In this document: in pieces, positions 44,805 through 55,623 of the stretch
How the letters are laid out: each line of letters begins with the position of its first letter
Numbering within the stretch: position 1 is the stretch's first letter
Assembly: GCF_003461245.1 (NCBI RefSeq)
Contig: NZ_QTWS01000008.1
Coordinates: 42,660 to 106,659 of the forward strand
Reading direction: 5' to 3'
Source of the DNA: Blautia sp. AF19-10LB
GTDB taxonomy: Bacteria; Bacillota; Clostridia; Lachnospirales; Lachnospiraceae
DNA: 64,000 nucleotides
The notes under the pieces: model-generated
Told to the model about the DNA's origin: nothing
Seen by the model: only the letters and a program-made list of their open reading frames with translations
Database searches by the model: none
Made by a program: the position numbers and the translations under genes

Positions 44805-46085
44805 TTAATTACCTGTATCTGCTGTGGAAATTCTGGAAACTTCCACGCCTGTGGTAACTTCATCTACCAGTTCATATCCCTTCGGAACACTGACATTTAC
44901 CGGAACTTCATAACTGCCCTCTTCCTTGCCATCCAGATCAATAGAAGCTTTGATTTCATCTTCTGTCAGATCATCCAGGCTTTCATCGGATTTCTTTATC
45001 CGGACTTCTATATTGGCGGTATCAAATGCCACCTGCATTCCATCCGGCTGGTTCTCAACAGTAATGTTCTTGGTTGGAACCTCACAGACATTGCTGCCTT
45101 CCGGCAGAATATTCACTCTGACAAAAACATCCTCACTGGAATCACTGGTCAGCTTCAGTCCTTCCGGCAAATAATCTGAAATATTGATCTTTGCCTCAAA
45201 ATCACTGTCCCGACCTGAAATATCAACCGCATTTCCTGATACCCAGATTGTATTATTCTGATCCTTCAGGCTGTCCAGTGCCTCCTCACTTCCTGCGATA
45301 CTGATCACATTCGGAGTCGTACTGACACTCTCCACCTGATATCCACTTGCCGGAGTACCTGTGTATTCCGCACTTATTTTAACATCAGTTTGAACTTTCC
45401 ACAACCTTGCAGTCACATAAACTTTGGAAATATTAAGATAACCTGCATCTGTGTCGGAGAATTCCTCTCCATTCTTGTCAATGATCTTCACTTCTGTTTC
45501 CTGGGTCACATCCTCTGTTGCCCCGTCCACATCAATAGAAGCATTCACTTTATCTATTTTATTAATAAGAGACTTCGGTCCTGTAATCTTGATTTTCTCC
45601 GGATTGGAGGTCAGAGAACCTACCTCATATCTCTTGTCTGGTTTCGTATTATTGGTAGTAACATTTACCACAAATTCCTGTGTATCCTTATCTTCCAGAT
45701 GGAGACTCAAATTATTCGGAGTTACCTCAATATTATTCGGTAAAACCTTCTCACAGGAAACCGTAATCGGCACCATCACAGGATCTGTATCCAGGCTTAC
45801 TGCCTGCTGCAGATCTGCTGTTGCGCGAAGATCCGCGACTGTGAGCTTATCAAGGATCTTGCGCTGTGCCTTGATCGTCACACGGATCGGTGTCTGTTCA
45901 CTGTCCTGTATACACATCTTACCGTCTGCATCAATATATGCCTCATTTAGAAGCTGTACATCTGAAACCACGAAAGACTTCGTCCCGATCGGATTGTCAA
46001 TGTTTACAACCAGGAGCCATACGACTACTGCAATAATAAGAGACAGGATTTTCAGAGAGATATTATTTGCCACTTTTTTCTTCAT
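44805..46085 (-). CDS. cdaR: YbbR-domain protein, regulator of the diadenylate cyclase
   Basis: 426 residues. One N-terminal membrane helix (ISLKILSLIIAVVVWLLVVN) and about four extracellular YbbR repeats (VTIKAQRKILDKL, KIKITGPKSLINKIDKV, VISIAGSEEALDSLKD, and a degenerate fourth). CdaR binds CdaA at the membrane and tunes c-di-AMP production. The start lies 23 bp inside the end of cdaA, so they are translationally coupled. Confidence 0.93.
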   Translation of the reverse strand: MKKKVANNISLKILSLIIAVVVWLLVVNIDNPIGTKSFVVSDVQLLNEAYIDADGKMCIQDSEQTPIRVTIKAQRKILDKLTVADLRATADLQQAVSLDTDPVMVPITVSCEKVLPNNIEVTPNNLSLHLEDKDTQEFVVNVTTNNTKPDKRYEVGSLTSNPEKIKITGPKSLINKIDKVNASIDVDGATEDVTQETEVKIIDKNGEEFSDTDAGYLNISKVYVTARLWKVQTDVKISAEYTGTPASGYQVESVSTTPNVISIAGSEEALDSLKDQNNTIWVSGNAVDISGRDSDFEAKINISDYLPEGLKLTSDSSEDVFVRVNILPEGSNVCEVPTKNITVENQPDGMQVAFDTANIEVRIKKSDESLDDLTEDEIKASIDLDGKEEGSYEVPVNVSVPKGYELVDEVTTGVEVSRISTADTGN

Positions 46086-46956
46086 GCTTCACTCTCCCCT
46101 TAAAAAATTGTCTCAGTTTATTGTTATCTACAATTTTCTTGTTCTGTGCCCTCTCAAGCACTTCACGGAGTTCAGTGCTGCTGACATTCCGCATCAGCCT
46201 TCCTCCCTCTGCCACGGAAACCTGACCGGTTTCCTCAGAAACAATGATCGTCACAGAATCTGTCACCTCACTGATTCCCACACCTGCACGGTGTCTCGTT
46301 CCAAGCTGCTTGCTCAGTTCCATATTATCTGAAAGCGGAAGATAACAGGTAGCCGCCACGATCCGGTTCTTTCTTACGATCACCGCCCCATCATGAAGTG
46401 GTGTATTGTGTTCAAAGATATTGATCAGAAGCTGGCTCGTCAGGATCGCATCTACATTAATACCTGTCCGGATATACTCATCCAGGCGGATCTCCTGCTC
46501 AATTACAATCAGTGCTCCTGTCTTGACTTCACCCATGTCGAAGCAGGCTTTGATCAGTTCGTTAACTGTTTTGTCTGCAAAACGCTCCTTGACTTCCCTG
46601 CCGGAATCAAACGGAATAATAGAAGCCATGATCTTCTTCTGTCCAAGCTGCTCCACAACCTTGCGGAGTTCCGGCTGGAAAATAACCACGATTGCCGTAA
46701 TCAGCGCCCCCGCCAGCCTGGACACGATCCAGAGGATCGTATTCATCTTGAAGATATAAGCGATCACAAGAAAAGCGCCAATGACCAGAAGTCCTTTGAG
46801 CAGGGTATAAGCACGGGTAAATTTGATCCATACCATAAACTGATACACAAAAAATGAGATCAGAATAATTTCTATGATATCAATGATATTCATGGATGGT
46901 AAATTGATATCCGAAAGATACCTTCCCATTATACCCGTGATATTCTGCATAAACAC
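46063..46956 (-). CDS. cdaA: Membrane diadenylate cyclase
   Basis: 297 residues. Three N-terminal membrane helices (~22-95) and a DisA_N cyclase domain with both catalytic motifs, D189-G-A191 and R221-H-R223. Makes c-di-AMP, an essential signal for osmotic and wall balance in Firmicutes. The start is probably the GTG at 46956, 5 nt after AGGAGG; the ATG two codons later is an alternative. A 60-bp gap separates it from the membrane protein upstream. Confidence 0.96.
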   Translation of the reverse strand: MFMQNITGIMGRYLSDINLPSMNIIDIIEIILISFFVYQFMVWIKFTRAYTLLKGLLVIGAFLVIAYIFKMNTILWIVSRLAGALITAIVVIFQPELRKVVEQLGQKKIMASIIPFDSGREVKERFADKTVNELIKACFDMGEVKTGALIVIEQEIRLDEYIRTGINVDAILTSQLLINIFEHNTPLHDGAVIVRKNRIVAATCYLPLSDNMELSKQLGTRHRAGVGISEVTDSVTIIVSEETGQVSVAEGGRLMRNVSSTELREVLERAQNKKIVDNNKLRQFFKGRVKHEEKSGK

Positions 46957-47017
46957 GCTTTCCTCCTAGTCTTTTTATTTGTTGTTATATTCTGTCTGTT
47001 ATAAATTACGGTTCTGA

Positions 47018-48130
47018 TCACAGATCCTTCAGTGATTCTTCCAGTTTCTTTTCGAAATCGATGTCATCGAGATCTGCTTTCTCGATAGCAGCCGTATTTT
47101 CTGTCACATCCGGTTCTGCTTTTTCTTTTTCCGGAGGAACCGCTCCCTGGAACAATGGTGCAGAAAAATTCACTACACGCTCATTCTGTTTCCTGTCATC
47201 GCGTGCAGGCTCGCCGTTGATCTTCTTGATGCTTCTCTCAGAAGTTGCAACCAGCGCCTTCGGCACAGCCTTGACATAATAGTAATAATCATCATCCTCA
47301 TATTCCAGACGCTCTGTTCTTGTATAATCGCCTCCGAACACAAAGAATTCAAGAACAATTCCAAGCAGAACTGCAACTACGGTAAAAATAACCTGTGATG
47401 CAACAGGAACAGAAAATCCAAAATACATGCTACCTGCAAGCATAAGTACAAGATAGAGCACGCCGCCTGCAATGATTGCAATTCTCCATGCATAATCAAA
47501 CTGTCTCGTACGGATCAGCTGGACTGCAAGAATCACAACAACAAATGTAAGCAGTGTCAGCCACATCTCACCATTCTTCATAATGCCATCTGAAAGAAGT
47601 GTCAGTTTGTCTACTATCTGCATATCAGCACTCATAAGTGCCTGGGACTGTACTCTCACATAGCGAACAAAATAGTAAATGATCACGCCACCGCCTGCCG
47701 GAAGTGCAGATACCGGTGAACTCAGAAGGCCGCATCCGATTGGCAGCAATGCCGGAAGATCAAATGCAAATGCCAGTGGCGTAAACACCATTACAATGTT
47801 CTTGCCTGCGCTGAATCTCAGAAACAGAATCAGCATGAAAAGAAGAAGCACCAGCAGGAAACCGGCAACTTCTATTCCGAGTGCATAACAGTGTGCCACC
47901 ATCATCGCACATCCTGCAAAAACAATCATTCCTGTCGGAAGGACACTGCAGACAAGTGCCAGAATCAATACTACAAATATATTATCAAGAGCTTTCACAT
48001 ATCCCATGTTGCTGTTAATCCATATAAAATAAACCAGTGCCAGGATAAATTTCAAAAGAGGCATCACATACACTTCATACTGTGCAAATAAGCCTTTGAT
48101 TTTCTGTTTAAATTCCAGTAATGCTGTCAT
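47018..48130 (-). CDS. Polytopic membrane protein of unknown function
   Basis: 370 residues. About eight membrane helices in the first ~280 residues (LLKFILALVYFIWINSNMG; AGFLLVLLLFMLILFLRFS; SQVIFTVVAVLLGIVLEFFV), then a charged cytoplasmic tail with an acidic-tyrosine stretch (YEDDDYYYYVKAVPKAL). I recognise no catalytic motif; similar proteins are annotated only as hypothetical in Lachnospiraceae. It overlaps the next upstream gene by 4 bp and lies in front of cdaA, so a wall- or c-di-AMP-related role is possible but unproven. Confidence 0.8.
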   Translation of the reverse strand: MTALLEFKQKIKGLFAQYEVYVMPLLKFILALVYFIWINSNMGYVKALDNIFVVLILALVCSVLPTGMIVFAGCAMMVAHCYALGIEVAGFLLVLLLFMLILFLRFSAGKNIVMVFTPLAFAFDLPALLPIGCGLLSSPVSALPAGGGVIIYYFVRYVRVQSQALMSADMQIVDKLTLLSDGIMKNGEMWLTLLTFVVVILAVQLIRTRQFDYAWRIAIIAGGVLYLVLMLAGSMYFGFSVPVASQVIFTVVAVLLGIVLEFFVFGGDYTRTERLEYEDDDYYYYVKAVPKALVATSERSIKKINGEPARDDRKQNERVVNFSAPLFQGAVPPEKEKAEPDVTENTAAIEKADLDDIDFEKKLEESLKDL

Positions 48131-48561
48131 TTCCGATAACCTCCCGCTGTTCCTCTGGCGGACATTTTCTTTTCTTCCCGCGCATAGATCTTATTCAGCT
48201 CTGTAAGCTGGCTGTAATATTCCCGTACACTCTTCTTTGCCTGATAATATTTCACGGAATACTGAATATACGTCAGAATAGAATACGCTGCAAGAACAAT
48301 CACATAACCGATAATCAGATAGATTCCAAGTGTGACCAGATTCATTCTGTGAATATTCTCCAGAAGATATTCTCCAAAATATACCGCTACTGCCGCAACA
48401 ATCAGCACATATCCGATCGTAACCAGGAAAAAATTCTTGATCAGTGCCAGCCCGATATAGTCACTTCTGTAATATCTGCTGACCGGAAGATGTTTCCTGC
48501 CCCTGCCCTGCTCATACATGGCGAGCTTTGTCATTATCTTAACTTTTTCTTCGTTGATCAT
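48127..48561 (-). CDS. Small membrane protein with two helices, unknown function
   Basis: 144 residues from the ATG at 48561, chosen for its AAGGAG; the 23 codons upstream lack a ribosome site. Two membrane segments (ALIKNFFLVTIGYVLIVAAV; LVTLGIYLIIGYVIVLAAYS) are flanked by basic, coiled-coil-like ends (YQAKKSVREYYSQLTELNKI). It is coupled by a 4-bp overlap to the larger membrane protein, and they may form a complex. I do not recognise the family. Confidence 0.78.
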   Translation of the reverse strand: MINEEKVKIMTKLAMYEQGRGRKHLPVSRYYRSDYIGLALIKNFFLVTIGYVLIVAAVAVYFGEYLLENIHRMNLVTLGIYLIIGYVIVLAAYSILTYIQYSVKYYQAKKSVREYYSQLTELNKIYAREEKKMSARGTAGGYRK

Positions 48562-48680
48562 AGTCTGCTCCTTACAAAACCGTATTTCTTTCCACCGGAC
48601 AGAAATACTCATATAGATTAATTGTAACATATATCCATGACCATGAAAAGCCTTTTTTCACCGCCAATGCCCTGCTGTTA

Positions 48681-49376
48681 TCATATCCAGCCCATGCAGA
48701 GAGTCACAAAAAACACTCTGTCTGCACCTGCTCCCTTAAGGACATGAGCCATTGCTTCTATCGTACTTCCTGTTGTGTACACGTCATCCATGACAAGTAT
48801 ACTGAGTCCGTCCATTCTCTCAGTAATCTGAAAGGCCTCTCTCAGATTCTGCTTTCTTTCAGCAGCACTCAGTTTTTTCTGCGACCGGGTATTCTTTGTC
48901 TTTCGTATGATCTGATCCGGTACCGGAATCTTCAGATTTCTTCCGACCCTGTCTGCAATGTCTGCCGCCTGGTTAAATCCTCTCTCCCGCTGCTTCCGCG
49001 GATACATAGGAACGGGAATGATCACATCCGGGTTCCATGCCCGGATGTCTCTTTCCATATATCTGCATATAGAAGCAGCATAGTATTCACCATATTCCCG
49101 GCTCCCATAATATTTGTAGTGAAGCAGCGACTGCCGCATTCTGTTATTATAGAGAAAAACGCCTCTCCCTCTGTCGAACTCTCTGTGCACTTTCCGACAC
49201 TCCGGACAGAATTCCACCTCCGGCGCCACCGGTCTTCCGCATTTGAGACAATAATCCTTTATGATCGGATGCAGCTGGTTCTCACATGCCCGGCAGACAA
49301 GTATTCCCTTTTCAGTAAGGATCTGATGACAGACCGGGCAGCGTCTCGGATACAGGATATTCAAAAATTTCTCCAA
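48681..49376 (-). CDS. comF: ComF-family phosphoribosyltransferase-like protein
   Basis: About 231 residues. An N-terminal zinc finger made of four Cys pairs (CPVCH, CRACE, CLKCG, CPECR) is followed by a phosphoribosyltransferase-type domain with the PRPP loop ILVMDDVYTTGSTIEAM. In competent bacteria ComF helps bring single-stranded DNA into the cell; outside competence its role is unclear. The best start is a TTG at 49376 with AAAGGA 5 nt upstream; a GTG at 49403 would add nine residues but has a poor site. It follows recD2 by 29 bp. Confidence 0.9.
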   Translation of the reverse strand: MEKFLNILYPRRCPVCHQILTEKGILVCRACENQLHPIIKDYCLKCGRPVAPEVEFCPECRKVHREFDRGRGVFLYNNRMRQSLLHYKYYGSREYGEYYAASICRYMERDIRAWNPDVIIPVPMYPRKQRERGFNQAADIADRVGRNLKIPVPDQIIRKTKNTRSQKKLSAAERKQNLREAFQITERMDGLSILVMDDVYTTGSTIEAMAHVLKGAGADRVFFVTLCMGWI

Positions 49377-49405
49377 GTAAGTCCTTTCTCCCCGATGAAG
49401 CACTC

Positions 49406-51640
49406 TTACTCTTCTGTCTCACAGATTCTCCGATCCAGTGAGCTGTATCTCTGCTGTTGTTTCTCATTCCGGATCATTTCCCGGAATGTCTCCTCACTGC
49501 CGACAACGGTTACGCACTTACGCGCCCTGGTGACAGCTGTATAAAGAAGATTTCTGTTCAGAAGCATCCTTGGTCCGGACAGAAGCGGAATTACAACTGC
49601 AGGATATTCAGACCCCTGCGATTTATGTATCGTGATCGCATAGGCAAGTTCCAGTTCATCCAGCTGTTTGAAAGAATATTCTGCCCATCTGCCATCCTCA
49701 AATTCCACCTCGGCTGTCTCGGCAAAGTCATTGATCGTCCTGAGGATTCCGGTATCTCCATTAAATGCACCAATACCTTTCTCAATTGGAATACCATACA
49801 GGCCCCGGATTTCCCATTCCATCTGGTAGTTATTCCGGATCTGCATGACTTTATCGCCCTCGCGGAAAAGTCCGTGTGCATTTTCTCTTTCTTTCTTTGA
49901 TGCATCCGGCGGATTCAGGTATCTCTGGAGAATCTGATTCAGCCGTTCCACGCCAAGAAGTCCTTTCCTCATAGGAGTCAGGACCTGAATATCAAAAGGC
50001 TTCGCCTCTACATATTTCGGAAGTTTTTCCTGAATCAGTGCAATTACCACGCGAATGATAATGTCTGCATCATATCTCTTAAGAAAAAAGAAATCACGGC
50101 TCTTATTGTCAAGAACCACCTGTTCTCCCTTGTTGATCTTGTGTGCATTTACGACAATATCACTCTCTGATGCCTGCCGGAAAATCTTCTTAAGCTCTAC
50201 CACCGGAAATGCCATGCTTCTGATAATGTCGCGAAGTACATTTCCCGGTCCCACGCTTGGAAGCTGATTCTCATCACCTACCAGAATCAGTCTCGTCCCT
50301 GCAATGATTGCCTGGAGAAGTGAATGTATCAGCTGAATATCCACCATCGACATCTCATCAATGATAATGACATCTGCTTCCAGAGGATTCTCCGCATTTC
50401 TCTCAAAATGAACTGCCTGACCACTCTTATTGTCATCCTCAGGCATTCCGGATAATTCCAGGAGTCTGTGAATTGTCTGTGCCTCGTAGCCGGTCGCCTC
50501 TGTCATTCGTTTGGCCGCTCTTCCTGTCGGTGCAGCAAGCCGGATCTCTGCTCCCTCTCCCTCAAAATACTGGATGATCGCATTGATCGTGGTTGTTTTT
50601 CCTGTTCCGGGACCTCCTGTCAGAATAAACAGGCCATGACATGCCGCCTCTGTGACAGCTTTTTTCTGCATTTCATCCAGAACAGTGTCTGTTTCCTTTT
50701 CAATCTGTGCGATTCTCCTGTTGATCATCTCTGGATCTTCCGGATAGAGAATATCCAGTTCCTTAAGCATTCTTGCTGTGTTAAGTTCCAGATAATAGTA
50801 CATGGTCGGATAAACCAGGACCACTCCGTTCTCTTCTTTCTGCACCAGCTTGCGGTCTACAGAAAGATCCATCAGATGTTTTTCCATATAGGAAGGATCC
50901 ACCCCCAGAAGTTCCGAAGCCCTCTGGAACAGTTCTTCCTTTGGAAGATATACATGTCCGTCTCCTGATGCCTGCAAAAGAGTATACATCATCCCGCTTC
51001 GGATTCTGTAATCTGAATCTGTATGGATTCCAATCCTGTAAGCGATCTCGTCCGCAATCTTGAAACCAATACCACTGATATCATCTGCAAGCCGGTAAGG
51101 ATTTTCCTGAAGTACACTGTAGACTGTTTCTCCATATTTCTGATAGATTTTGGCTCCGAGATTCAGAGAAATCCCATATTTCTGCAAAAACATCATTGCT
51201 TTTCGCATGTCAGCCTTCTCAGAAACCTGCGCTGCAATTTCTCTCGCCTTTTTTTCACTGATCCCCTTGACCTCTGCCAGCCGTTCCGGCTCTTCCTCCA
51301 CGATCCGAAGTGTCTCACGCCCAAAACGTCTCACAATCCTTGCCGCCAGTGCCGCACCGATGCCTTTGATCGCGCCTGATCCCAGATAACGTTCCATTGC
51401 CATGGCATCTTCCGGCATTTTTTCGGTAAGAGTTGCTGCCTGAAACTGTTTTCCATAGACCGGATGCTGGATATAATTTCCGGTAAGTTCCACGGAAGCC
51501 CCCATCGTAATCACCGGAAATGATCCGACACAGGTCAGTTCTTCCTCATCTTCTACGCCCTTTAATATCATTACGGTATATCCGTTTTCTTCGTTTCGAA
51601 AAATCACATGATCGATATACCCTGTCACGCTTTCACTCAT
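49406..51640 (-). CDS. recD2: RecD2-type ATP-dependent DNA helicase
   Basis: 744 residues, full length for RecD2. An N-terminal OB-like and helix-hairpin-helix region (IKGIGAALAARIVRRFG; LAEVKGISEKKAREIA; ISGIGFKIADEIAYRIG) precedes the SF1B helicase core. The core has Walker A GGPGTGKT (342-349), Walker B VIIIDEMSMVD and the end motif AYAITIHKSQGSEYP. RecD2 works without RecBC in repair and replication-stress tolerance, moving 5' to 3'. It lies between mreB and comF. Confidence 0.95.
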   Translation of the reverse strand: MSESVTGYIDHVIFRNEENGYTVMILKGVEDEEELTCVGSFPVITMGASVELTGNYIQHPVYGKQFQAATLTEKMPEDAMAMERYLGSGAIKGIGAALAARIVRRFGRETLRIVEEEPERLAEVKGISEKKAREIAAQVSEKADMRKAMMFLQKYGISLNLGAKIYQKYGETVYSVLQENPYRLADDISGIGFKIADEIAYRIGIHTDSDYRIRSGMMYTLLQASGDGHVYLPKEELFQRASELLGVDPSYMEKHLMDLSVDRKLVQKEENGVVLVYPTMYYYLELNTARMLKELDILYPEDPEMINRRIAQIEKETDTVLDEMQKKAVTEAACHGLFILTGGPGTGKTTTINAIIQYFEGEGAEIRLAAPTGRAAKRMTEATGYEAQTIHRLLELSGMPEDDNKSGQAVHFERNAENPLEADVIIIDEMSMVDIQLIHSLLQAIIAGTRLILVGDENQLPSVGPGNVLRDIIRSMAFPVVELKKIFRQASESDIVVNAHKINKGEQVVLDNKSRDFFFLKRYDADIIIRVVIALIQEKLPKYVEAKPFDIQVLTPMRKGLLGVERLNQILQRYLNPPDASKKERENAHGLFREGDKVMQIRNNYQMEWEIRGLYGIPIEKGIGAFNGDTGILRTINDFAETAEVEFEDGRWAEYSFKQLDELELAYAITIHKSQGSEYPAVVIPLLSGPRMLLNRNLLYTAVTRARKCVTVVGSEETFREMIRNEKQQQRYSSLDRRICETEE

Positions 51641-51677
51641 AGTTCCTCTCTTCTGCTTCTCAGAATTCCGTACAGCA

Positions 51678-51718
51678 AAACCAGGACATCCAAAGTAAAC
51701 TTCAGATATTCCTGGTTT
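51678..51718 (-). terminator. Possible terminator between mreB and recD2
   Basis: Nine-base-pair stem AAACCAGGA (51718-51710 on the minus strand) / TCCTGGTTT (51686-51678), 23-nt loop, followed by TTTT overlap and GC-containing sequence. The stem is moderate and the loop long, so termination is probably partial. Confidence 0.5.
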
Positions 51719-51740
51719 CTGTGTTCACGGATCTCTGCGG

Positions 51741-52727
51741 TCATTCTTCCATTCTCGCCATGATCTCTGCATATTTTCCAGTTCCAACAGCTACTACATT
51801 CACTGCATTCTGTACCGTCAGTGTATTTACCCCTGTTCTCTGTTCGATCAGAGTGTCCATTCCACTCAGCATTGCGCCGCCTCCTGCAAGAACAATTCCA
51901 CGGTCCACGATATCTGCTGCAAGTTCCGGCGGTGTCTTTTCCAAAACGCCATGAACGGTCTCTACGATCTGATTTGTGGCATCTTTAAGTGCCACACGGA
52001 TTTCTTCCGAAGTCAGCTTGATGGTCTTTGGAAGACCCGTCAGGATATTTCGTCCCTTGACTTCCATCACTCTCGGATTTGCTTCCTCAATCGCGGTACC
52101 GATCTTGATCTTGATCGTCTCGGCAGTGTCCTCTCCAATAAAAAGTCCATGTGTCCGGCGTATGTAGCTCATGATCGCCTGATCAAACGTATCTCCTGCT
52201 ACCTTGATCGTAGAAGAGACGACAACACCGCCCAGGGAAATCACTGCCACATCTGTCGTTCCGCCTCCGATATCCACGATCAGATTTCCAAACGGTTTCG
52301 TAACATCCACACCGGCGCCGATTGCTGCTGCGATCGGTTCTTCGACCAGAAAAACTTCCCGTGCGCCAGCCTGGAAGGTTGCTTCCTCCACTGCCCGGCG
52401 CTCGATCTCCGTGATCCCGCTTGGCACACAGATGCTGATGCGGGGTTTGCGAAAAGCTCTTCGTCCCATTGCTTTCGGGATAAAATATTTGAGCATTTTT
52501 TCCATTACAATGAAATCCGTGATCACGCCCTGGCGGATCGGACGGATCACCTCTATATTGGAAGAGGCATGTCCCGCCATCTGTTTTGCTTCCTCACCAA
52601 TTGCTTTGATCTTTTCTGTATCCTTGTCATATACTACCACCGTCGGCTCCTTGAGGATCAGACCTTTGCCGGTGGAATAAACCAGACAACTGCTGGTTCC
52701 CATATCGATTCCAATATCATTTGCAGG
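51741..52727 (-). CDS. mreB: MreB/Mbl-family actin-like cell-shape protein
   Basis: 328 residues from the ATG at 52727, which has AAGGAGG 5 nt upstream. Actin-fold phosphate loops are DIGIDMGTSSCLVY and LIVDIGGGTTDVAVISLG, with the adenosine motif GIVLAGGGAMLSGMDTLI. Forms membrane-bound filaments that guide lateral wall synthesis. Instead of the usual mreCD neighbours it lies between uvrA and recD2, so it may be one of several MreB paralogues (Mbl or MreBH type). Confidence 0.93.
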   Translation of the reverse strand, partial: PANDIGIDMGTSSCLVYSTGKGLILKEPTVVVYDKDTEKIKAIGEEAKQMAGHASSNIEVIRPIRQGVITDFIVMEKMLKYFIPKAMGRRAFRKPRISICVPSGITEIERRAVEEATFQAGAREVFLVEEPIAAAIGAGVDVTKPFGNLIVDIGGGTTDVAVISLGGVVVSSTIKVAGDTFDQAIMSYIRRTHGLFIGEDTAETIKIKIGTAIEEANPRVMEVKGRNILTGLPKTIKLTSEEIRVALKDATNQIVETVHGVLEKTPPELAADIVDRGIVLAGGGAMLSGMDTLIEQRTGVNTLTVQNAVNVVAVGTGKYAEIMARMEE

Positions 52728-52753
52728 CATAATAGCCTCCTTCCCAATTTTCT

Positions 52754-55597
52754 CTATTGCTGCAGGTATTTCTTCACATACTGGCCCGTGTAGGATTCCG
52801 GGCACTCTGCGATCTGTTCCGGTGTTCCTGTTGCGATCACCGTACCTCCACGGTCACCGCCTTCCGGTCCCATATCTATAATATAATCTGCTGTCTTGAT
52901 GACGTCCAGGTTATGCTCGATGACTACAACGGTATTTCCACCGTCTGTCAGACGCTTCAGGATCTCAACCAGCTTGTGTACATCCGCGAAATGAAGTCCT
53001 GTCGTCGGCTCATCCAGAATGTAGATCGTCCTTCCGGTGCTTCGTTTGCTGAGTTCTGTCGCAAGCTTGATCCTCTGCGCCTCGCCGCCGGAAAGTTCAG
53101 TGGACGGCTGACCAAGACGGATATAGGAAAGTCCTACATCGTACAGTGTCTGGATCTTACGACGGATAGATGGAACATTTTCAAAAAATCCCAGTGCTTC
53201 CTCGACTGTCATATTCAGGACATCGTAGATACTCTTGTCTTTGTATTTCACTTCCAGCGTTTCTCTGTTATAACGTTTACCCTTGCACACTTCACATGGA
53301 ACATAGACATCTGCCAGGAAATGCATCTCGATCTTGATGATTCCGTCACCGCTGCACGCCTCACAGCGTCCGCCCTTGACGTTAAAACTGAAACGTCCTT
53401 TCTTGTAACCTCTTGCCTTCGCATCTGCAGTCGCGGCAAAAAGATCTCGGATCTGGTCAAAAACGCCTGTATACGTTGCCGGATTGGATCTCGGTGTACG
53501 TCCGATCGGCGACTGATCGATATTGATGACCTTATCAAGCTGGTCAAGTCCCTGGATTTCCTTATGTTTGCCCGGGATAGTCCGCGCACGGTTCAGGTCT
53601 CTTGCCAGAGTCTTGTACAGTACTTCGTTGATCAGGGAGCTCTTGCCGGAACCGCTGACTCCCGTAACACTCGTCATAACGCCCAGTGGGATATCCACAT
53701 TGACCTGCTTGAGATTATTCTCCGCTGCTCCGCGGATCTTAAGCCACCCTGTCGGCTGTTTGCGCTCCGTCGGCACCGGAATCTTGATCCTGCCACTTAA
53801 ATATGCGCCTGTGACAGAATCCGGATTCTGCATCAGTGTCTCTGCTGTTCCGATCTCGACAAGTTTTCCACCGTGTTCGCCTGCCCCCGGTCCGATATCC
53901 ACAACACAGTCCGCAGCACGCATGGTATCCTCGTCATGTTCCACCACGATCAGGCTGTTCCCCAGATCACGGAGGCGCATCAGTGCCCTCAGCAGTTTGT
54001 CATTATCTCTCTGATGAAGTCCAATACTCGGCTCATCCAGGATATAGGCAACTCCGACCAGGCCAGAGCCGATCTGTGTCGCAAGACGGATTCTCTGCGC
54101 TTCCCCGCCGGAAAGTGTCGCAGTCGCACGGCTTAAAGAAAGATAATCCAGACCTACTTCTGCAAGGAACCCAACTCTCGCACGGATTTCTTTGAGGATC
54201 TGCTTTCCGATCAGCTCCTGCTGGCTGGAAAGCTTCAGGTCTTTCAGGAAATCACACAGCTTCTCTATGGAGAGCGCTGTTATCTCATAAATATTCTTAT
54301 CTCCGACTGTGACAGCAAGTGATTCTTTCTTCAGTCTCTGTCCCTTACAGGTCTTACATGGGGTGATGCGCATAAAAGATTCATATTCCTGCTTCATTGC
54401 GTCAGAACCTGTTTCTTTGTATCGCTGCTCCACGTTCTTGATAAGACCCGGGAACGCAATGTCATAAATTCCCTCTCCGCGCTGTCCCTTGTAGTAAACC
54501 TTGACAGAGTGTCCATTAGTTCCGTGGATCAGAATGTTCTTGATTTCTTCCGGATAATCCTGAAATGGAGTATCCAGACTGAAATGGTATTCATTTGCCA
54601 GTGCATCCAGGATCGCTCTTGTAAAACTTCCCTTGTCTGTGCAGGACTGCCATCCCATCACAGTAATGGCTCCCTCTGAAATACTTAAGGATTTGTCCGG
54701 TATCATCAGGTCGACATCGAACTCCATCTTGTATCCCAGACCGAAACAGTCCGGGCAGGCTCCAAACGGATTATTGAAAGAAAAACTTCTCGGCTCGATC
54801 TCGTCAATACTGATCTGGCAGTCCGGGCAGGAAAAACTCTGGCTGAAATTTATGATATTTCCATCCATCGTGTCCACCATCAGAAGTCCGTCTGCAAGAT
54901 CAAGGACAGTCTCGATGGAATCTGACAGTCGTTTCTCAATACCTGGTTTGACTACCAGACGGTCTACTACGATCTCGATATTATGCTTGATGTTCTTGTC
55001 CAGTTTGATCTCTTCGGAAAGTTCATACATGTTTCCGTCGATCAGAACGCGGACATAGCCGCTTCGCTTTGCCTGATCCAGAAGTTTCGCATGGGTTCCC
55101 TTGCGTCCTCGGACTACCGGTGCAAGAAGCTGGATCTTGGTCCTCTCCGGCAGTGACATGATGTGGTCTACCATCTGGTCTACGGTCTGTTTCTTGATCT
55201 CCTTGCCGCACTTCGGACAATGTGGGATTCCGATCCTTGCATACAGAAGACGGAAATAATCGTAGATCTCAGTTACTGTTCCTACGGTAGATCGCGGGTT
55301 TCTGTTTGTGGATTTCTGATCAATGGAGATTGCAGGCGGCAGTCCCTCGATCGACTCCACGTCTGGTTTCTCCATCTGTCCCAGAAACTGTCTCGCATAA
55401 GAAGACAGAGACTCCATATAGCGTCTCTGTCCTTCCGCATAAATGGTATCAAAAGCCAGAGAAGACTTGCCGGAACCACTGACTCCTGTCAGTACTACAA
55501 ATTCATCTCTTGGAATATCTACGCTCAGATTCTTGAGGTTATTTACATTCGCACCCCGAATCCGGATAAATTTCTTCTCAGTTGTATGTCCCGCCAT
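52754..55597 (-). CDS. uvrA: Excinuclease ABC subunit A
   Basis: 947 residues, a normal length. It has two ABC ATPase modules: Walker [16 protein letters not shown] (near 36-50) and [15 protein letters not shown], signatures [16 protein letters not shown] and [16 protein letters not shown]. Zinc-finger cysteines are [14 protein letters not shown] and CEACSGDG...CEVCKG. Recognises bulky DNA damage for nucleotide excision repair. mreB follows after 26 bp. Although uvrA is often SOS-controlled, no LexA box is visible upstream. Confidence 0.97.
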   Translation of the reverse strand: MAGHTTEKKFIRIRGANVNNLKNLSVDIPRDEFVVLTGVSGSGKSSLAFDTIYAEGQRRYMESLSSYARQFLGQMEKPDVESIEGLPPAISIDQKSTNRNPRSTVGTVTEIYDYFRLLYARIGIPHCPKCGKEIKKQTVDQMVDHIMSLPERTKIQLLAPVVRGRKGTHAKLLDQAKRSGYVRVLIDGNMYELSEEIKLDKNIKHNIEIVVDRLVVKPGIEKRLSDSIETVLDLADGLLMVDTMDGNIINFSQSFSCPDCQISIDEIEPRSFSFNNPFGACPDCFGLGYKMEFDVDLMIPDKSLSISEGAITVMGWQSCTDKGSFTRAILDALANEYHFSLDTPFQDYPEEIKNILIHGTNGHSVKVYYKGQRGEGIYDIAFPGLIKNVEQRYKETGSDAMKQEYESFMRITPCKTCKGQRLKKESLAVTVGDKNIYEITALSIEKLCDFLKDLKLSSQQELIGKQILKEIRARVGFLAEVGLDYLSLSRATATLSGGEAQRIRLATQIGSGLVGVAYILDEPSIGLHQRDNDKLLRALMRLRDLGNSLIVVEHDEDTMRAADCVVDIGPGAGEHGGKLVEIGTAETLMQNPDSVTGAYLSGRIKIPVPTERKQPTGWLKIRGAAENNLKQVNVDIPLGVMTSVTGVSGSGKSSLINEVLYKTLARDLNRARTIPGKHKEIQGLDQLDKVINIDQSPIGRTPRSNPATYTGVFDQIRDLFAATADAKARGYKKGRFSFNVKGGRCEACSGDGIIKIEMHFLADVYVPCEVCKGKRYNRETLEVKYKDKSIYDVLNMTVEEALGFFENVPSIRRKIQTLYDVGLSYIRLGQPSTELSGGEAQRIKLATELSKRSTGRTIYILDEPTTGLHFADVHKLVEILKRLTDGGNTVVVIEHNLDVIKTADYIIDMGPEGGDRGGTVIATGTPEQIAECPESYTGQYVKKYLQQ

Positions 55598-55623
55598 AGT
55601 TTCTTATGCTCCTCTGCTTTCTC

